64,000 nt of DNA from Amycolatopsis vastitatis. GTDB taxonomy: Bacteria; Actinomycetota; Actinomycetes; Mycobacteriales; Pseudonocardiaceae. The notes beneath the pieces were generated by a model. It saw only the letters and a program-made list of their open reading frames with translations. It was not told the DNA's origin and did not search any database. A program made the translations under genes and the position numbers. This document shows, in pieces, positions 43,375-52,356 of the stretch. The DNA lies in NCBI RefSeq assembly GCF_002234595.1, contig NZ_NMUL01000007.1, positions 310,001-374,000 on the forward strand. Direction: 5' to 3'. Each line of letters opens with the position of its first letter. Position 1 is the first letter of the stretch.

Positions 43375-46055
43375 GGGTTACCGCCTCGGGAGTCGTGCGC
43401 GAACGCTGCGCGATAGGACTGCCACCGCTCCAGGTCCGCGTCGGCCTCCGCCCGCGGCCCTGCGACCAGGCCGACCGGACGCTCCTGGGTGGACCCTCCG
43501 GCCAGCACCCATTCGCCGCTGTCGATCTCCACGCTGTCCGACCACAGCGTCAGGTCGATCTCGACGACGATGCTCGCCCGCCCGACCAGCGCCTTGCGCG
43601 CGGACTGGTACGCCAGCTCGATGCGCATCTCGATCGACACGGACACCAGGCCGAGCACCTCGACGCAGCCGCCGACGCGCAGGTAGCCGGTCAGCGTGAC
43701 CGACCGGTCGGGCTCCAGGGCGAAGCGGACCCCGCCCAGCGCGTGCACCTCGCCGGAGGCCACCAGGAAGTCGATCGCCACGATGGCGCCGAACTCCAGC
43801 GCCGCCTCCAGCCGCTTCAGCCCGTCGCGGTCGAACGCGATCTCGATGTACCCGCCGCCGCCGAACATGAGGACGCTGAGCGCGAAGGGGGTGCGCCGTT
43901 CGGCGAACGACACCGACACCGACACCGGCCTATCGTCGAACGGCACCTCGACCGCGACCCGCAGCACGATGTTCCGCAGCACGAACGCGCCCGCGCTGAC
44001 CGCGGGCACCGGAACTGCGTACCGCACCGTGATCCCGCTCGGCGTGACGTCGAGCAGCTGGCCCGCCGCGCCGAGGTCGACGGCGTTCTGCAGTTCCTCC
44101 AGCAGCTGCAGCGTGCCGAGGAACGTCGCGTCCAGGCCTCGCACGGCCAGGTCCGGCTGCTCGCCGGTGCGCTGGGTGTAGGTGATCGACCCGAAGTCCA
44201 GCCGCAGCAGGGCGGTCGGGCCCGGTGGGAACACGAGGGCGAAGTCGCGCACCACGCACGTGGTGACCCCGCCGTCCGGACGGAGCTCGACGCTGAGGTC
44301 CACCTGAGAGCGCGGGTTGGCCACGAAGGGGCCGATCGAACGCAGCTTGACGTTCTGCCACAGCATGCGCACCGTCGGCGGGCGCCCCGGTGCCAGCAGC
44401 GACGTGACCTGTGGCGGCACCCGCAACTCGGTCAGCAGGTCGCTGAGCGGGAACCCGAGCACGGTCGCGTCCGAGCCGAACAGCGCGGCCGGGTTGATCA
44501 GCCCGGTCGCGGGCGCCGGCAGGGCGGAGAGGTTCACCGGGCCGTGCAGCCGTGACAGCGCGTCGGCGGCGAAGTTCGGTGTCACCAGCGCGCCGGACTT
44601 GTCGGCGCGGTCGGCGAAGCCCAGGCGGATCGCCGGGCCCTCGACCTTGAACACCACGTCGGTGGCGGTGCCGGTGTCGAGGTACTGCTGGGTGAAAGCG
44701 ACCGTGCGCTGCGCGGTGTCGCCGGTCAGCGACCGCAGGGCGGGGAGGGCGACCTCGACCCCGGCGAGGACGGGCCGGAAGGTGTCGGCGTCTCGTGTCC
44801 CGGTCAGTGCCAGCGCGTGCACCTCGTGGACGTCGCCCTCGGCGGGCTGGGCGGCGCGGACCAGGTCCACCGCGACTCCCGGCAGGGCAGCCGACTGCCG
44901 GCCGTAGACCAGCGCGAGTTCCTCGGCCAGGCCGGGGTCGGCGAGGACGTCGCCGGAGACGAACAGCAGCGGCACCTGGGTCAGGACCGGCCCAAGCGCG
45001 GTGTGGCACTCGATCGGGAAGCGCACCGGATCCACGCCGATCACCGGCCGGAAGTACCGCGGGGTGGCCTCGTCGGGCAGCCATGCGGGGATCGTCAAGC
45101 CGGTGAACACCCGGCGGGTGATCACGACGTCGTCGAACGGAAACCACCGTCGCAGCGTCGGGTCGGACGGCGGTTGCCGCAGTGGCTCGGTGATGGTGAG
45201 GGCGCGGACCTGGCGCAGGACCGCGGCGCCGTCGAGGTCGGGGTCGACGACCCGCTCGGTGTACTCGACGTACTCGGCGCGGTGGCCCAGCGGGTACAGC
45301 ACGCCGCGGGCCACCAGCCGGACCTTCATGTCGCGGCCGAGCACGACCCGCTGTTCCCAGTCGAGGTTCGGCCAGGTCGCATTGATCGCCGTGGTCGCGC
45401 CCAGCGCGCTGAGCTCCAGCCGGGAGGTGGGCGCCGCGCCGTTGCCGACGATCATGGCCCGTTGCGCCTCGCCGATCGGCAGGTGGAACGGGTCCTCGAA
45501 CTGGGCGAAGACCGGGTCGATCGGCAGCAGCCGGGGCCCGGCGTCCCCGGCCAGCAGCCGGGTGCGCCACAGCCCGGAGACGTCCTGGACGGTTTGCGGG
45601 TCGCCGGCGTGGACGGCGCGCACCTCGACGTCGGGAACGGACCGCAGCCGCCATGGCAGTTCCAGCACGGTGTCGTCCGGCCCCGCGCTGGGCGAGGTCA
45701 GCAGCGGACGCCCGGCCGCGGCGGAGAGGAGACCCGTGACGGTCAGGGGGATCAGCGTCTCCGCCACCACGTGGACGGCGATCGTGCTCGGACCCGACAG
45801 TCGCGCCCGCCACACCGGCACCGTGTGCGGGAGTTCGCCGACGACCTGCCCGTCGGGCCGGTACTCCGGGGCCGGGATGCCGGGTGTGGAGATCTCCTCG
45901 CCGACGTGCTGCGGCGGGAAAGTGAGGACCAGGCGGGCGTCCGCGGCGTCGGCGCGCAACGCTGGTCCGTCCGGACCGGCGACCACGGTCAGGCCGGTCC
46001 AGCGCACCCCCAGCACGACGTGGTCGGTGCCGCGCACGATCAGGAAGTCGGCCAT
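43371..46055 (-). CDS. 894-residue beta-rich protein of unknown function
   Basis: This large protein has no signal peptide. The C-terminal ~180 residues form a glycine-rich amphipathic beta region (LMFGGGGYIEIAF, LEAALEFGAIVAIDFLVASGEVHALGG, LTGYLRVGGCVEVLGLVSVSIEMRIEL) with regular strand alternation. It resembles C-termini of other uncharacterised proteins I remember but cannot confirm. A central segment (VVLGRDMKVRLVARGVLYPLGHRAEYVEYTERVV) is also strand-rich. It is coupled to the WD40 gene by GTGA overlap and begins ten bases after the WRWC-repeat gene. Confidence 0.7.
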   Translation of the reverse strand: MADFLIVRGTDHVVLGVRWTGLTVVAGPDGPALRADAADARLVLTFPPQHVGEEISTPGIPAPEYRPDGQVVGELPHTVPVWRARLSGPSTIAVHVVAETLIPLTVTGLLSAAAGRPLLTSPSAGPDDTVLELPWRLRSVPDVEVRAVHAGDPQTVQDVSGLWRTRLLAGDAGPRLLPIDPVFAQFEDPFHLPIGEAQRAMIVGNGAAPTSRLELSALGATTAINATWPNLDWEQRVVLGRDMKVRLVARGVLYPLGHRAEYVEYTERVVDPDLDGAAVLRQVRALTITEPLRQPPSDPTLRRWFPFDDVVITRRVFTGLTIPAWLPDEATPRYFRPVIGVDPVRFPIECHTALGPVLTQVPLLFVSGDVLADPGLAEELALVYGRQSAALPGVAVDLVRAAQPAEGDVHEVHALALTGTRDADTFRPVLAGVEVALPALRSLTGDTAQRTVAFTQQYLDTGTATDVVFKVEGPAIRLGFADRADKSGALVTPNFAADALSRLHGPVNLSALPAPATGLINPAALFGSDATVLGFPLSDLLTELRVPPQVTSLLAPGRPPTVRMLWQNVKLRSIGPFVANPRSQVDLSVELRPDGGVTTCVVRDFALVFPPGPTALLRLDFGSITYTQRTGEQPDLAVRGLDATFLGTLQLLEELQNAVDLGAAGQLLDVTPSGITVRYAVPVPAVSAGAFVLRNIVLRVAVEVPFDDRPVSVSVSFAERRTPFALSVLMFGGGGYIEIAFDRDGLKRLEAALEFGAIVAIDFLVASGEVHALGGVRFALEPDRSVTLTGYLRVGGCVEVLGLVSVSIEMRIELAYQSARKALVGRASIVVEIDLTLWSDSVEIDSGEWVLAGGSTQERPVGLVAGPRAEADADLERWQSYRAAFAHDSRGGNP

Positions 46056-46064
46056 CGCGTCGCC

Positions 46065-46832
46065 CTACTCGTACCGCGGGTCGGGTTCGCCGAACGCGGT
46101 GCCCTGGTCGATCGGTACCGGGTCGTAAGGGAAGTTGTCCGGCACCCAGGTGCCGGCCGACCCGATGGCCGTGCGGCCGGTGGTCTCGTCGCGGGCGAAG
46201 ACGGTGCAGCTGCCCTCGGCGCGCCGGTAGCCGGTGTTGTGCGCGATCCGGCCGATCTCGTTGGCGGTCGTGGGCAGGTCGAGGTTCTTGTGGTCGTTGT
46301 AGTAGCGGATGTTGACCCGCGCGTTCGGGGTGAAGCCCTCCCCGTCGACCCGCAACATCCCGCTGTTCCGGTCGACCGTGATACTCGGCCGGAGTTCCGG
46401 CGGAGGCATCGCGGTGGCCACGCTGTAGGCGCCGCTGCGGCTGAAGTCGTGCGCGCCGCCGCTCGGGCACGTGCCGCCGGATTCGCCGTACACCAGGCAC
46501 AGGCACGTGCAACACCAACGCCAACCGTCCTGTGAGGACGGCGGGATCGCGCCCAGGGGGACGCTGTATGGGCCGCTGCCTTCGAAATTGTGCGGACCGC
46601 CGGCCGCGCACCAGTCGCCGTCGCCGAATCCGCTGTAGCAGAGGCACTGGCACCGGTTGCACCATCGCCAGCCGGGCTGGCTACCTTCCGGAACGTCCAC
46701 CATGGACACGAAGTACTCGCCACTGCCGCCGAAGTCGTGCGCGGAGTCGTGGACGCAGATGCCGTCGCCGAATCCGCTGTAGGCGAGTGAGGAGCACCGC
46801 GCGCACCAGCGCCACCCCGGCTGCATGCCCAT
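46065..46832 (-). CDS. Triple WRWC-repeat protein, first gene of uncharacterised operon
   Basis: The 255-residue protein starts with three ~45-residue repeats (residues ~4-135). Each contains GWRWCxxC, a second cysteine or Tyr-Gly core, a histidine-phenylalanine pair (AHDF or PHNF) and SGxY. Such repeats look like small cysteine-stabilised carbohydrate- or protein-binding units. The C-terminal ~110 residues form a beta-sandwich-like domain (ITVDRNSGMLRVDGEGFTPNARVNIRYYN). There is no signal peptide, which is odd for a cysteine-rich binding protein. ATG 46832 has GGGGAGGTGG ahead and marks the operon start. Confidence 0.7.
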   Translation of the reverse strand: MGMQPGWRWCARCSSLAYSGFGDGICVHDSAHDFGGSGEYFVSMVDVPEGSQPGWRWCNRCQCLCYSGFGDGDWCAAGGPHNFEGSGPYSVPLGAIPPSSQDGWRWCCTCLCLVYGESGGTCPSGGAHDFSRSGAYSVATAMPPPELRPSITVDRNSGMLRVDGEGFTPNARVNIRYYNDHKNLDLPTTANEIGRIAHNTGYRRAEGSCTVFARDETTGRTAIGSAGTWVPDNFPYDPVPIDQGTAFGEPDPRYE

Positions 46833-47294
46833 CGCCACCTCCCCGATGACGCACCGCCCGACCCGCCGTCGGCTCGAGCCCTCGATGTGAGTCGCGACCA
46901 CGAGCGAGCCCGTTACGGGCGGCGGCGGGCTTTCCGGCGGATCACCCGATCGAGGTGGACGATCCTGATGGAAGAGGGAGCAAGGCGTTCGACGGCGGCG
47001 ACAAAGCCGTGTTCTTCGCCGAAAGTCACCTGGACCGCGTCGGCCTGCCCCGGTACGTCCGCTCCGGGCACTCACATCGGCAACTCCGCTCGAATCCGCA
47101 GGAAATGCGAACGCTCGGGACCGTCCTGTCAACGCGTCGAGTTCGCTCACGGCAACAGCACTTTGGCGTGCGAACCTCCAGATTGGTTACCAGTGCCGTT
47201 CCTGGGCAGTTTGTGGTCCAAAAACGCACTAGCTCCTCGGGGTGCCTCTGGCACCGGGTCGGAGGTGAGCAAACCGACTTCAGTTCGTGTTCAC
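46833..47294. other. Intergenic region upstream of the six-gene operon
   Basis: No reading frame here has convincing protein character on either strand. The stretch from about 47100 to 47290 is visibly richer in A and T than its surroundings. It must contain the promoter for the minus-strand operon that starts at 46832, but I could not fix a confident -35/-10 pair. Confidence 0.5.
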
Positions 47295-48002
47295 CTAGGA
47301 CGGACCGGCGCCGTGCAGGTCGTTCAAGATGGCGGCGACCTCGCCGGGAATGGTCACCAATGCCATGTGGCCGGCGTCGAGCGTGACGATGTCGGCGCCG
47401 ACGCGTTCACTCGAGCGGGCTTGCAACTCGGGCGGGTAGCACTGGTCGTCGGCCAGGTGGACGTAGGTCCGGGGGATGGGGAGTTCATACCCCGCCAGGT
47501 CCACTGGTTCGGCGAGCAGTGCTGCCGCGTCGTCGACCAGGCCGCCGAGGATGAACTCGGTCTGGTCTTCGTCGGCGTCGTTGCACAGCATCACCCGTGC
47601 TGCCTCGGCGCCGATCGAGTAGACGCCGCCGGCGATGCCCGCTTCGACGGCGGTCCGGACGTCCGGGTCGATCTGGTCGAGCACCCGTGTCCGGTCGTCG
47701 GGCACCACGGCGGACAACAGGACGACGTGCCGGATCCGGTCGGACAGCAGTGCCATCACGCGCGGGATGGTGACGCCACCGAACGAGTGGCCGACCAGCA
47801 CGATGTCGGTCAGGTCGTGCTCGAGGATGTCGGCCGCGACGGCCTTGCCGCAGTCGTCCAGGGTGACCGTCTCGACGTCGACGTCGCCCCGGCGTCCGCG
47901 GCCGGGCAGGTCCACCGCCAGGGTGTCGCCGTCGAGCAGCGGGATCAGCCGGTCCCAGCAGGTGGCGCCGAAGGCAGCGCCGTGGATCAGCACGAACGAC
48001 AT
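47295..48002 (-). CDS. Alpha/beta hydrolase (esterase-like)
   Basis: The 235-residue protein has the oxyanion start FVLIHGAAFGATCW, the nucleophile elbow GHSFGG (serine), a C-terminal acid region (HLADDQCYPP) and the catalytic histidine in DAGHMALV. It matches the small cytosolic hydrolases related to plant methylesterases/hydroxynitrile lyases. ATG 48002 follows AGGAGACTCGG. It stands alone on the minus strand, 460 bases from the next gene, and nothing ties it to the operon downstream. Confidence 0.85.
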   Translation of the reverse strand: MSFVLIHGAAFGATCWDRLIPLLDGDTLAVDLPGRGRRGDVDVETVTLDDCGKAVAADILEHDLTDIVLVGHSFGGVTIPRVMALLSDRIRHVVLLSAVVPDDRTRVLDQIDPDVRTAVEAGIAGGVYSIGAEAARVMLCNDADEDQTEFILGGLVDDAAALLAEPVDLAGYELPIPRTYVHLADDQCYPPELQARSSERVGADIVTLDAGHMALVTIPGEVAAILNDLHGAGPS

Positions 48003-48114
48003 CCGAGTCTCCTTCGCGACGGCGGCGGTGCGGAAAGCCGACCCGACGGAGACTAACTGAATTCAGCTCAGCTGGGAACGGCGTCGCGACGGCGCCGGAG
48101 GGCTCGCGGTGACG

Positions 48115-50037
48115 TCATGCCCCGGTGCGGGCGGCCGGATCGCCGGACCCCGCCGCCGGAGCTCGCGTCTCGGTGGTCCGGCTCAGGTTCGCCGCGCGTT
48201 TCTCGATTTCGTCGGCGGCCGGGTGCAGGTTGCCCGCCCGGTACAGGCCGATGGCCTGGTACCACGCCCCGAGCGCCTGGTCCGGGTGGCCCAGCGCCTG
48301 GTTGGCGTCGCCCATGGCGGCGAGCGTGGCCGCCTGGCGGTAGGTGTTGTCCAGGTGGCGCCACAGGGAAAGAGCGCGCCTCGACTGCTCCAGCGCCTCG
48401 CCGTGGTGGCCGGTTTCGCGGGCGATCGCGGCGAGGCTGTCCAATGCGTCGGCCTGGCCGTAGACGTCGCCGCGCTCGCGGCACCGGGCCAGCCCCGATT
48501 CGGCGTGGCTCCGCGCCTCGGCGTGGCGTCCCAGCCGGCTCAGGCACGCGCCGATCAGGCTGAACGCGCGCGCTTCCCACTTGCCGTCTTCGAGGACGCC
48601 GTACAGCTCCTGCGCGCTGATGGCGTGCTCCAGGGCCCGCTCGTCGTCCTTCTCGTTCGTCCAGTGCAGCGCCAGCACGAAGTGGACTCCCGCCTGGCCC
48701 AGCGTGTCGCCGATTTCTCCGGCCAGCGCCAGCGAACGGTTCAGGTGGGGCAACGCCTCGGCCGGCAGCCCGAACGGGCCGTAGACGAGGCCGAGGCGGC
48801 GGTGCGCGCGGGCCTGCACGGCCACGTCCCCGAGGCGCTCGGCGGCGGCCAGCCCGGCCAGCCACGACGTGATGTTGGCCTGGAGGTAACCGCGGCGGTA
48901 GTGGAAGTTGTCGAGCGTCCAGGCCAGCTGCCACACCCACGTGTCCCAGCCGGCGTCCTCGGCGGCCTGCCGCGCCGCGAGCACGCACTGGTGGTTGCGG
49001 TCGAACCAGGTCATCGCGGCCGTGTCGTCGGGCAGCGGGGCCGGGACGCAGCCCGGCGGCGGCTCGCCGACGTCGATCGGCGGGTGCTGCTGGTCGAGCA
49101 GGCGGCTGCCGCGGTGGCCGGTGTGCAGGTGGAAGCCGACCAGGCGGCGCAGCGCCGCGGTCCGGGCGGGTTCCGGCTCGCCGGCCAGTGCGGTGGCCTG
49201 CGCGTGCTGGCGGACCAGGTCGTGGAAGCGGAACCGGCCGGTCGCCGGCTGCTGCAGCAGGTGGTCGTCGACGAGGCTTTCCAGCAGCCGCTCGGCTTCC
49301 CCCGGAGCCACGGCGGCCAGCGCCGCGGCGGCGGGGACGTCGATGTCCGGGCCCGGGTTCAGGCCGAGCAGGCGGAACATGCGCTGCTGCGCCGCGTCCA
49401 GGTGCCGGTAGGACAGCGCGAACGCCGCGGCGACGTTGCGGTCGCCTGCGGAGAGCTCGGCCAGCGGCCGGCCCGCCTGGCGCAGCCGGTCGGCCAGGTG
49501 GGCCACAGTCCACGCGGGCCGGGTGCGCAGCCGCGCCGCCGCGATCCGGATGGCCAGCGGCAGGTGCCCGCACAACGCGATGACATCGCGGACGGCGTCG
49601 GCTTCGGCGGCGGGCCGGTCGTCGGCCACGATGCCGCTGAACAACGCGGCCGCGGTGGCCTCCGGCAGCACGTCCAGGGAGAGGGTGTGGACCGCGTCCA
49701 GGCCGACCAGGCGCCGTCGGCTGGTGATCAGCAGCAGCGTCCCCGGGCTGCCCGGCAGCAGCGGCCGGACCTGCGCGGCGTCCGCGGCGTTGTCCAGCAC
49801 GACGAGTATCGAGCGGCCGGCGAGCTCCGCGCGCCAGAGCGCCGCGCGGGCGTCCGGTTCGTGGGGGATCCGGTCCGCGGCCACGCCGAGGGCGCGCAGC
49901 AGGGTGTCCAACGCCACCGCCGGGCTGGTCGGTGCCTGGCCGGAGGTGTGCCCGTGCAGGTCGATGAACAGCTGGGCGTCGCGGTAGTGCCCGGCGAGCC
50001 GGTGCGCGGCGTGGATGGCCAGCGTCGTCTTGCCGAA
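48115..50037 (-). pseudogene. AfsR-type NB-ARC/TPR regulator cut in its P-loop by the mobile element
   Basis: The remaining ~640 codons encode the NB-ARC part from GKTTLAIHAAHRLAGHY through ILVVLDNAAD and TSRRRLVGLDAVH, then TPR repeats to the stop at 48115. Members of this family start with a SARP-type DNA-binding domain and a P-loop reading GxxGVGKTT. Here the homology stops exactly at GKTT (about 50037), and the upstream codons (TKHVCHKQVF) belong to the integrated element. The promoter, DNA-binding domain and half of Walker A are therefore missing from this side. The missing 5' part should sit at the far end of the element. Excision would restore the gene. Confidence 0.8.
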
Positions 50038-50066
50038 AACTTGTTTATGACACACGTGTTTTGTGA
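50028..50066. other. Probable attL junction
   Basis: The host coding sequence for GKTTL (reverse strand, cgtcttgccg at ~50028-50037) passes directly into AT-richer DNA containing the inverted AAAAC...GTTTT pair and the palindrome ACACGTGT. The integrase gene starts shortly after. Serine integrases cross over within such short sites beside their own gene. The exact crossover dinucleotide cannot be fixed without the other junction. Confidence 0.6.
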
Positions 50067-50077
50067 CTGTCCCGGGT

Positions 50078-51625
50078 ATGACCCGGACAGTCATTGACCC
50101 AAAGAATGCCATCATCTACCTGCGGTTGTCGGATCTCCGCGATGACGACCTGAACGAGAACGGCGACGGCGCGACGTTCAGCAGCCGAGAGGAGAAGGTC
50201 CGCGAGCTGGCGGAGCGTCTCGGCTGGACCGTGTTCAAGGTCATCATCGAAAACGACATCGATCGCAAGAACGGGAAGGCGCGGAATGCTTCGGCCTTCA
50301 AGCGGCGAAAAGTCACTCTTCCGGATGGCTCTGTCGTACTCCGCGTGGTACGCCCAGGGTTCCGGGAGATGCTGGACCACCTGCGCTCTGGACGCGCCCA
50401 CGCGGTGCTCGCCGAGGACCTGGATCGCGTACTGCGGGATCCGCGCGACCTTGAGGACTTCATCGACATCGCCGAGGAGTTCAAGGTCAACGCGCGGTCG
50501 CTGTCGGGGTCGTTGACTATCACCGACGGCGGCACCGATGCCGAAATCACCTTGGCCCGCACGATGGTGGCGGTCAAGAACATGGAGAGCCGCGACAAGA
50601 GCCGACGGGTGACGGGAGCGCGGGAACGCCAGGCACGGGCCGGCATCTGGCACGGAGGTCGCCGCCCCTTCGGCTTCGAGAGCGACGGCGTCACCCACAT
50701 CCCGGCCGAGGTCGGCGTGATCCGCCACTGCGCGAAGCGCGTCGTCCAGTTCAACCAGAAGACGAGGAAGCTCTGGAGCTTGCGCGCGCTTGCGGCCGAA
50801 CTGGAACGCGGCGACGTCCCGACCGTCAGCGGGGTTCCCTGGTCCGCCGAGTTGCTTCGCAGCATCTTGATTCGCCCTCGCAACGCGGGTATCTCGATCT
50901 ACAAGGGCCAGGCGGTCGGCAGGTTGCCCGGCCAGCCCATCCTCGCGATGGCCACGCACGAGGCGGTCGTGCGGGTGCTGACTGATCCTGGCCGGAACCT
51001 ACTCGAGCCAGGTGTCGGCGCCGCTCCGAAGTGGCTTGGGTCGGGACTGTACTTGTGCGGTATCCACGACGACGGAACGGCGTGCCAGGTGAACCCCGGT
51101 TCTCGTGCGCCGCGGTACATCTGCCGTGCCGAGGCGCATCTGTCCCGCAACGCCGCTGCGCTCGACACCTACGTTCAGGCCGTCCTGCTCAACCGCATTC
51201 GGCAGGAGCCCCGGTTTGTCGAGGGTTTCATCTATCAGGCGACAGAAACCGAAGTGGACACCGAAGCACTGCGGTTCGAGGCTGCCAGCATCCGCGTCAA
51301 CCTCGATGGCCTCGCCCAGGACCGCGCTCTCGGCATCATCGACCGCGCACAACTGCTCAGCGGAAGCAAGGCCGGTCAGGCGCGGCTTGCTGAGATCGAC
51401 CGCATGTTGTCAGCGTGTGTCGTCGAATCACCGTTGACGTCGTTGCTCGGAGTCGACGATGTCGTCCCGGCATGGGAGGCGCAGCAGCTGAGCAGTCGGC
51501 GCTTCATCCTCGACACGCTCATGGAAGTCACGGTCAAGCCGACCCGTCGCGGGGTTCGGTTCAACCCGAGGGACGTCGCTATCCGGTTCCGCGAGGCGGG
51601 AGAGATGGACTTGGCTGCTGCGTAG
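50078..51625 (+). CDS. Large serine recombinase (integrase)
   Basis: The 515-residue protein has the resolvase catalytic domain with nucleophile Ser18 in IIYLRLSD and the EDLDRVLRDPRDLE segment. A recombinase domain follows (RRVTGARERQARAGIWHGGRRPFGF), then a zinc-ribbon-like region (LYLCGIHDDGTAC...YICRAEAH) and a C-terminal coiled part (~residues 395-450). Length and order fit phiC31-type integrases of actinomycete elements. ATG 50078 is preferred; an in-frame GTG lies at 50063. The start codon is centred in an imperfect inverted repeat (50061-50093). No clear ribosome site is present, so the message may be leaderless. Confidence 0.9.
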   Translation: MTRTVIDPKNAIIYLRLSDLRDDDLNENGDGATFSSREEKVRELAERLGWTVFKVIIENDIDRKNGKARNASAFKRRKVTLPDGSVVLRVVRPGFREMLDHLRSGRAHAVLAEDLDRVLRDPRDLEDFIDIAEEFKVNARSLSGSLTITDGGTDAEITLARTMVAVKNMESRDKSRRVTGARERQARAGIWHGGRRPFGFESDGVTHIPAEVGVIRHCAKRVVQFNQKTRKLWSLRALAAELERGDVPTVSGVPWSAELLRSILIRPRNAGISIYKGQAVGRLPGQPILAMATHEAVVRVLTDPGRNLLEPGVGAAPKWLGSGLYLCGIHDDGTACQVNPGSRAPRYICRAEAHLSRNAAALDTYVQAVLLNRIRQEPRFVEGFIYQATETEVDTEALRFEAASIRVNLDGLAQDRALGIIDRAQLLSGSKAGQARLAEIDRMLSACVVESPLTSLLGVDDVVPAWEAQQLSSRRFILDTLMEVTVKPTRRGVRFNPRDVAIRFREAGEMDLAAA

Positions 51626-51711
51626 CCATGCCGCCGAACGGGTATAGATCAACTTCGTGATGACGGGCACTCTCACTAGTCCGTTCGAAGTATCTCCGGC
51701 TCGATCGCGCG

Positions 51712-51742
51712 CGGAGGGGCCAGGAACTCCCAGGCCCCTCCG
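51712..51742 (+). terminator. Hairpin after the integrase gene
   Basis: CGGAGGGGCC (51712-51721) and GGCCCCTCCG (51733-51742) form a perfect 10-bp stem with an 11-base loop. It lies 86 bases after the integrase stop in a 292-base non-coding gap. A small CCCCC-GAAA-GGGGG hairpin also lies at 51845-51858. Confidence 0.7.
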
Positions 51743-51917
51743 TTGGTCACTCTCCGTTTTCAAGCATCTGTTTTATACGCCGTTCGGGCTCACTCCTGCA
51801 TCTCGGTTGCAGCGTGAAATAAGTAGCTGTTGAATCCGGACGTACCCCCGAAAGGGGGCTGGATGCACTAGAGGGGGTGTATCCGGCGATCGACCCGGAC
51901 AGGAAGTGTTACCTCAG

Positions 51918-52349
51918 ATGGGCCATGTTGCGCTGATCGTGGTCGTCGACGACGAGGAATGGGTGAGCGATAGGACTGTTACGGAGGGTAGGCGCGCGAC
52001 GCTGTATCAGGTGGATCTCGACGCCGATGGTGGCGAACGCGACGTCCATCGGGTATTGAGCGTCCATCGTCGTACGTGCACCAGCGAAGAAGTGAGGCGG
52101 CAGAGCCATCCCCTCGGGGAGGAGGACGACGCCGCGACGGTTCGGGAATGGGCACGGCTCCGAGGGTTGCCGGTGAGCGCTCGCGGTCGCATTTCCAGCG
52201 AGATCCGCCGGCAGTACGACGAGGACCGCGCCGTTTCCGGCACGGTCGCCGATGCGGTGAACCGGGCCGCCGTCGAGAACGGAGACGGCGAGAACGTGGT
52301 TGAGATCACACAGCACCGGGGCAGCGCGGCGCGCGGGCGTAGGAGGTAG
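51918..52349 (+). CDS. Lsr2-like protein 1 (divergent N-terminus)
   Basis: This 143-residue protein ends with the Lsr2 DNA-binding domain: VREWARLRGLPVSARGRISSEIRRQYDED, including the RGR loop that enters the AT-rich minor groove. The N-terminal half (MGHVALIVVVDDEEWVSDRTVTEGRRATLYQVDLDADG) keeps only a faint Lsr2 dimerisation pattern. It is probably a nucleoid silencer of the element or of foreign DNA. ATG 51918 lies 14 bases after the word GACCCGGACAGG (51892-51903). It precedes a second Lsr2-like gene by seven bases. Confidence 0.75.
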   Translation: MGHVALIVVVDDEEWVSDRTVTEGRRATLYQVDLDADGGERDVHRVLSVHRRTCTSEEVRRQSHPLGEEDDAATVREWARLRGLPVSARGRISSEIRRQYDEDRAVSGTVADAVNRAAVENGDGENVVEITQHRGSAARGRRR

Positions 52350-52356
52350 CCGGACT

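Noticed and set aside
36708..46832. Type VI secretion or extracellular contractile injection system
   Set aside because: No sheath, tube, baseplate, spike or AAA+ ATPase gene is present in the window. Only the effector-like look of the last two genes recalls such systems.
46887..48056. Plus-strand frame opposite the alpha/beta hydrolase
   Set aside because: The minus-strand frame has the complete hydrolase motif set, so the plus-strand frame is its shadow.
50028..50066. tRNA gene as attachment site of the element
   Set aside because: No cloverleaf-forming sequence is present. The junction falls inside the coding sequence of the NB-ARC regulator.
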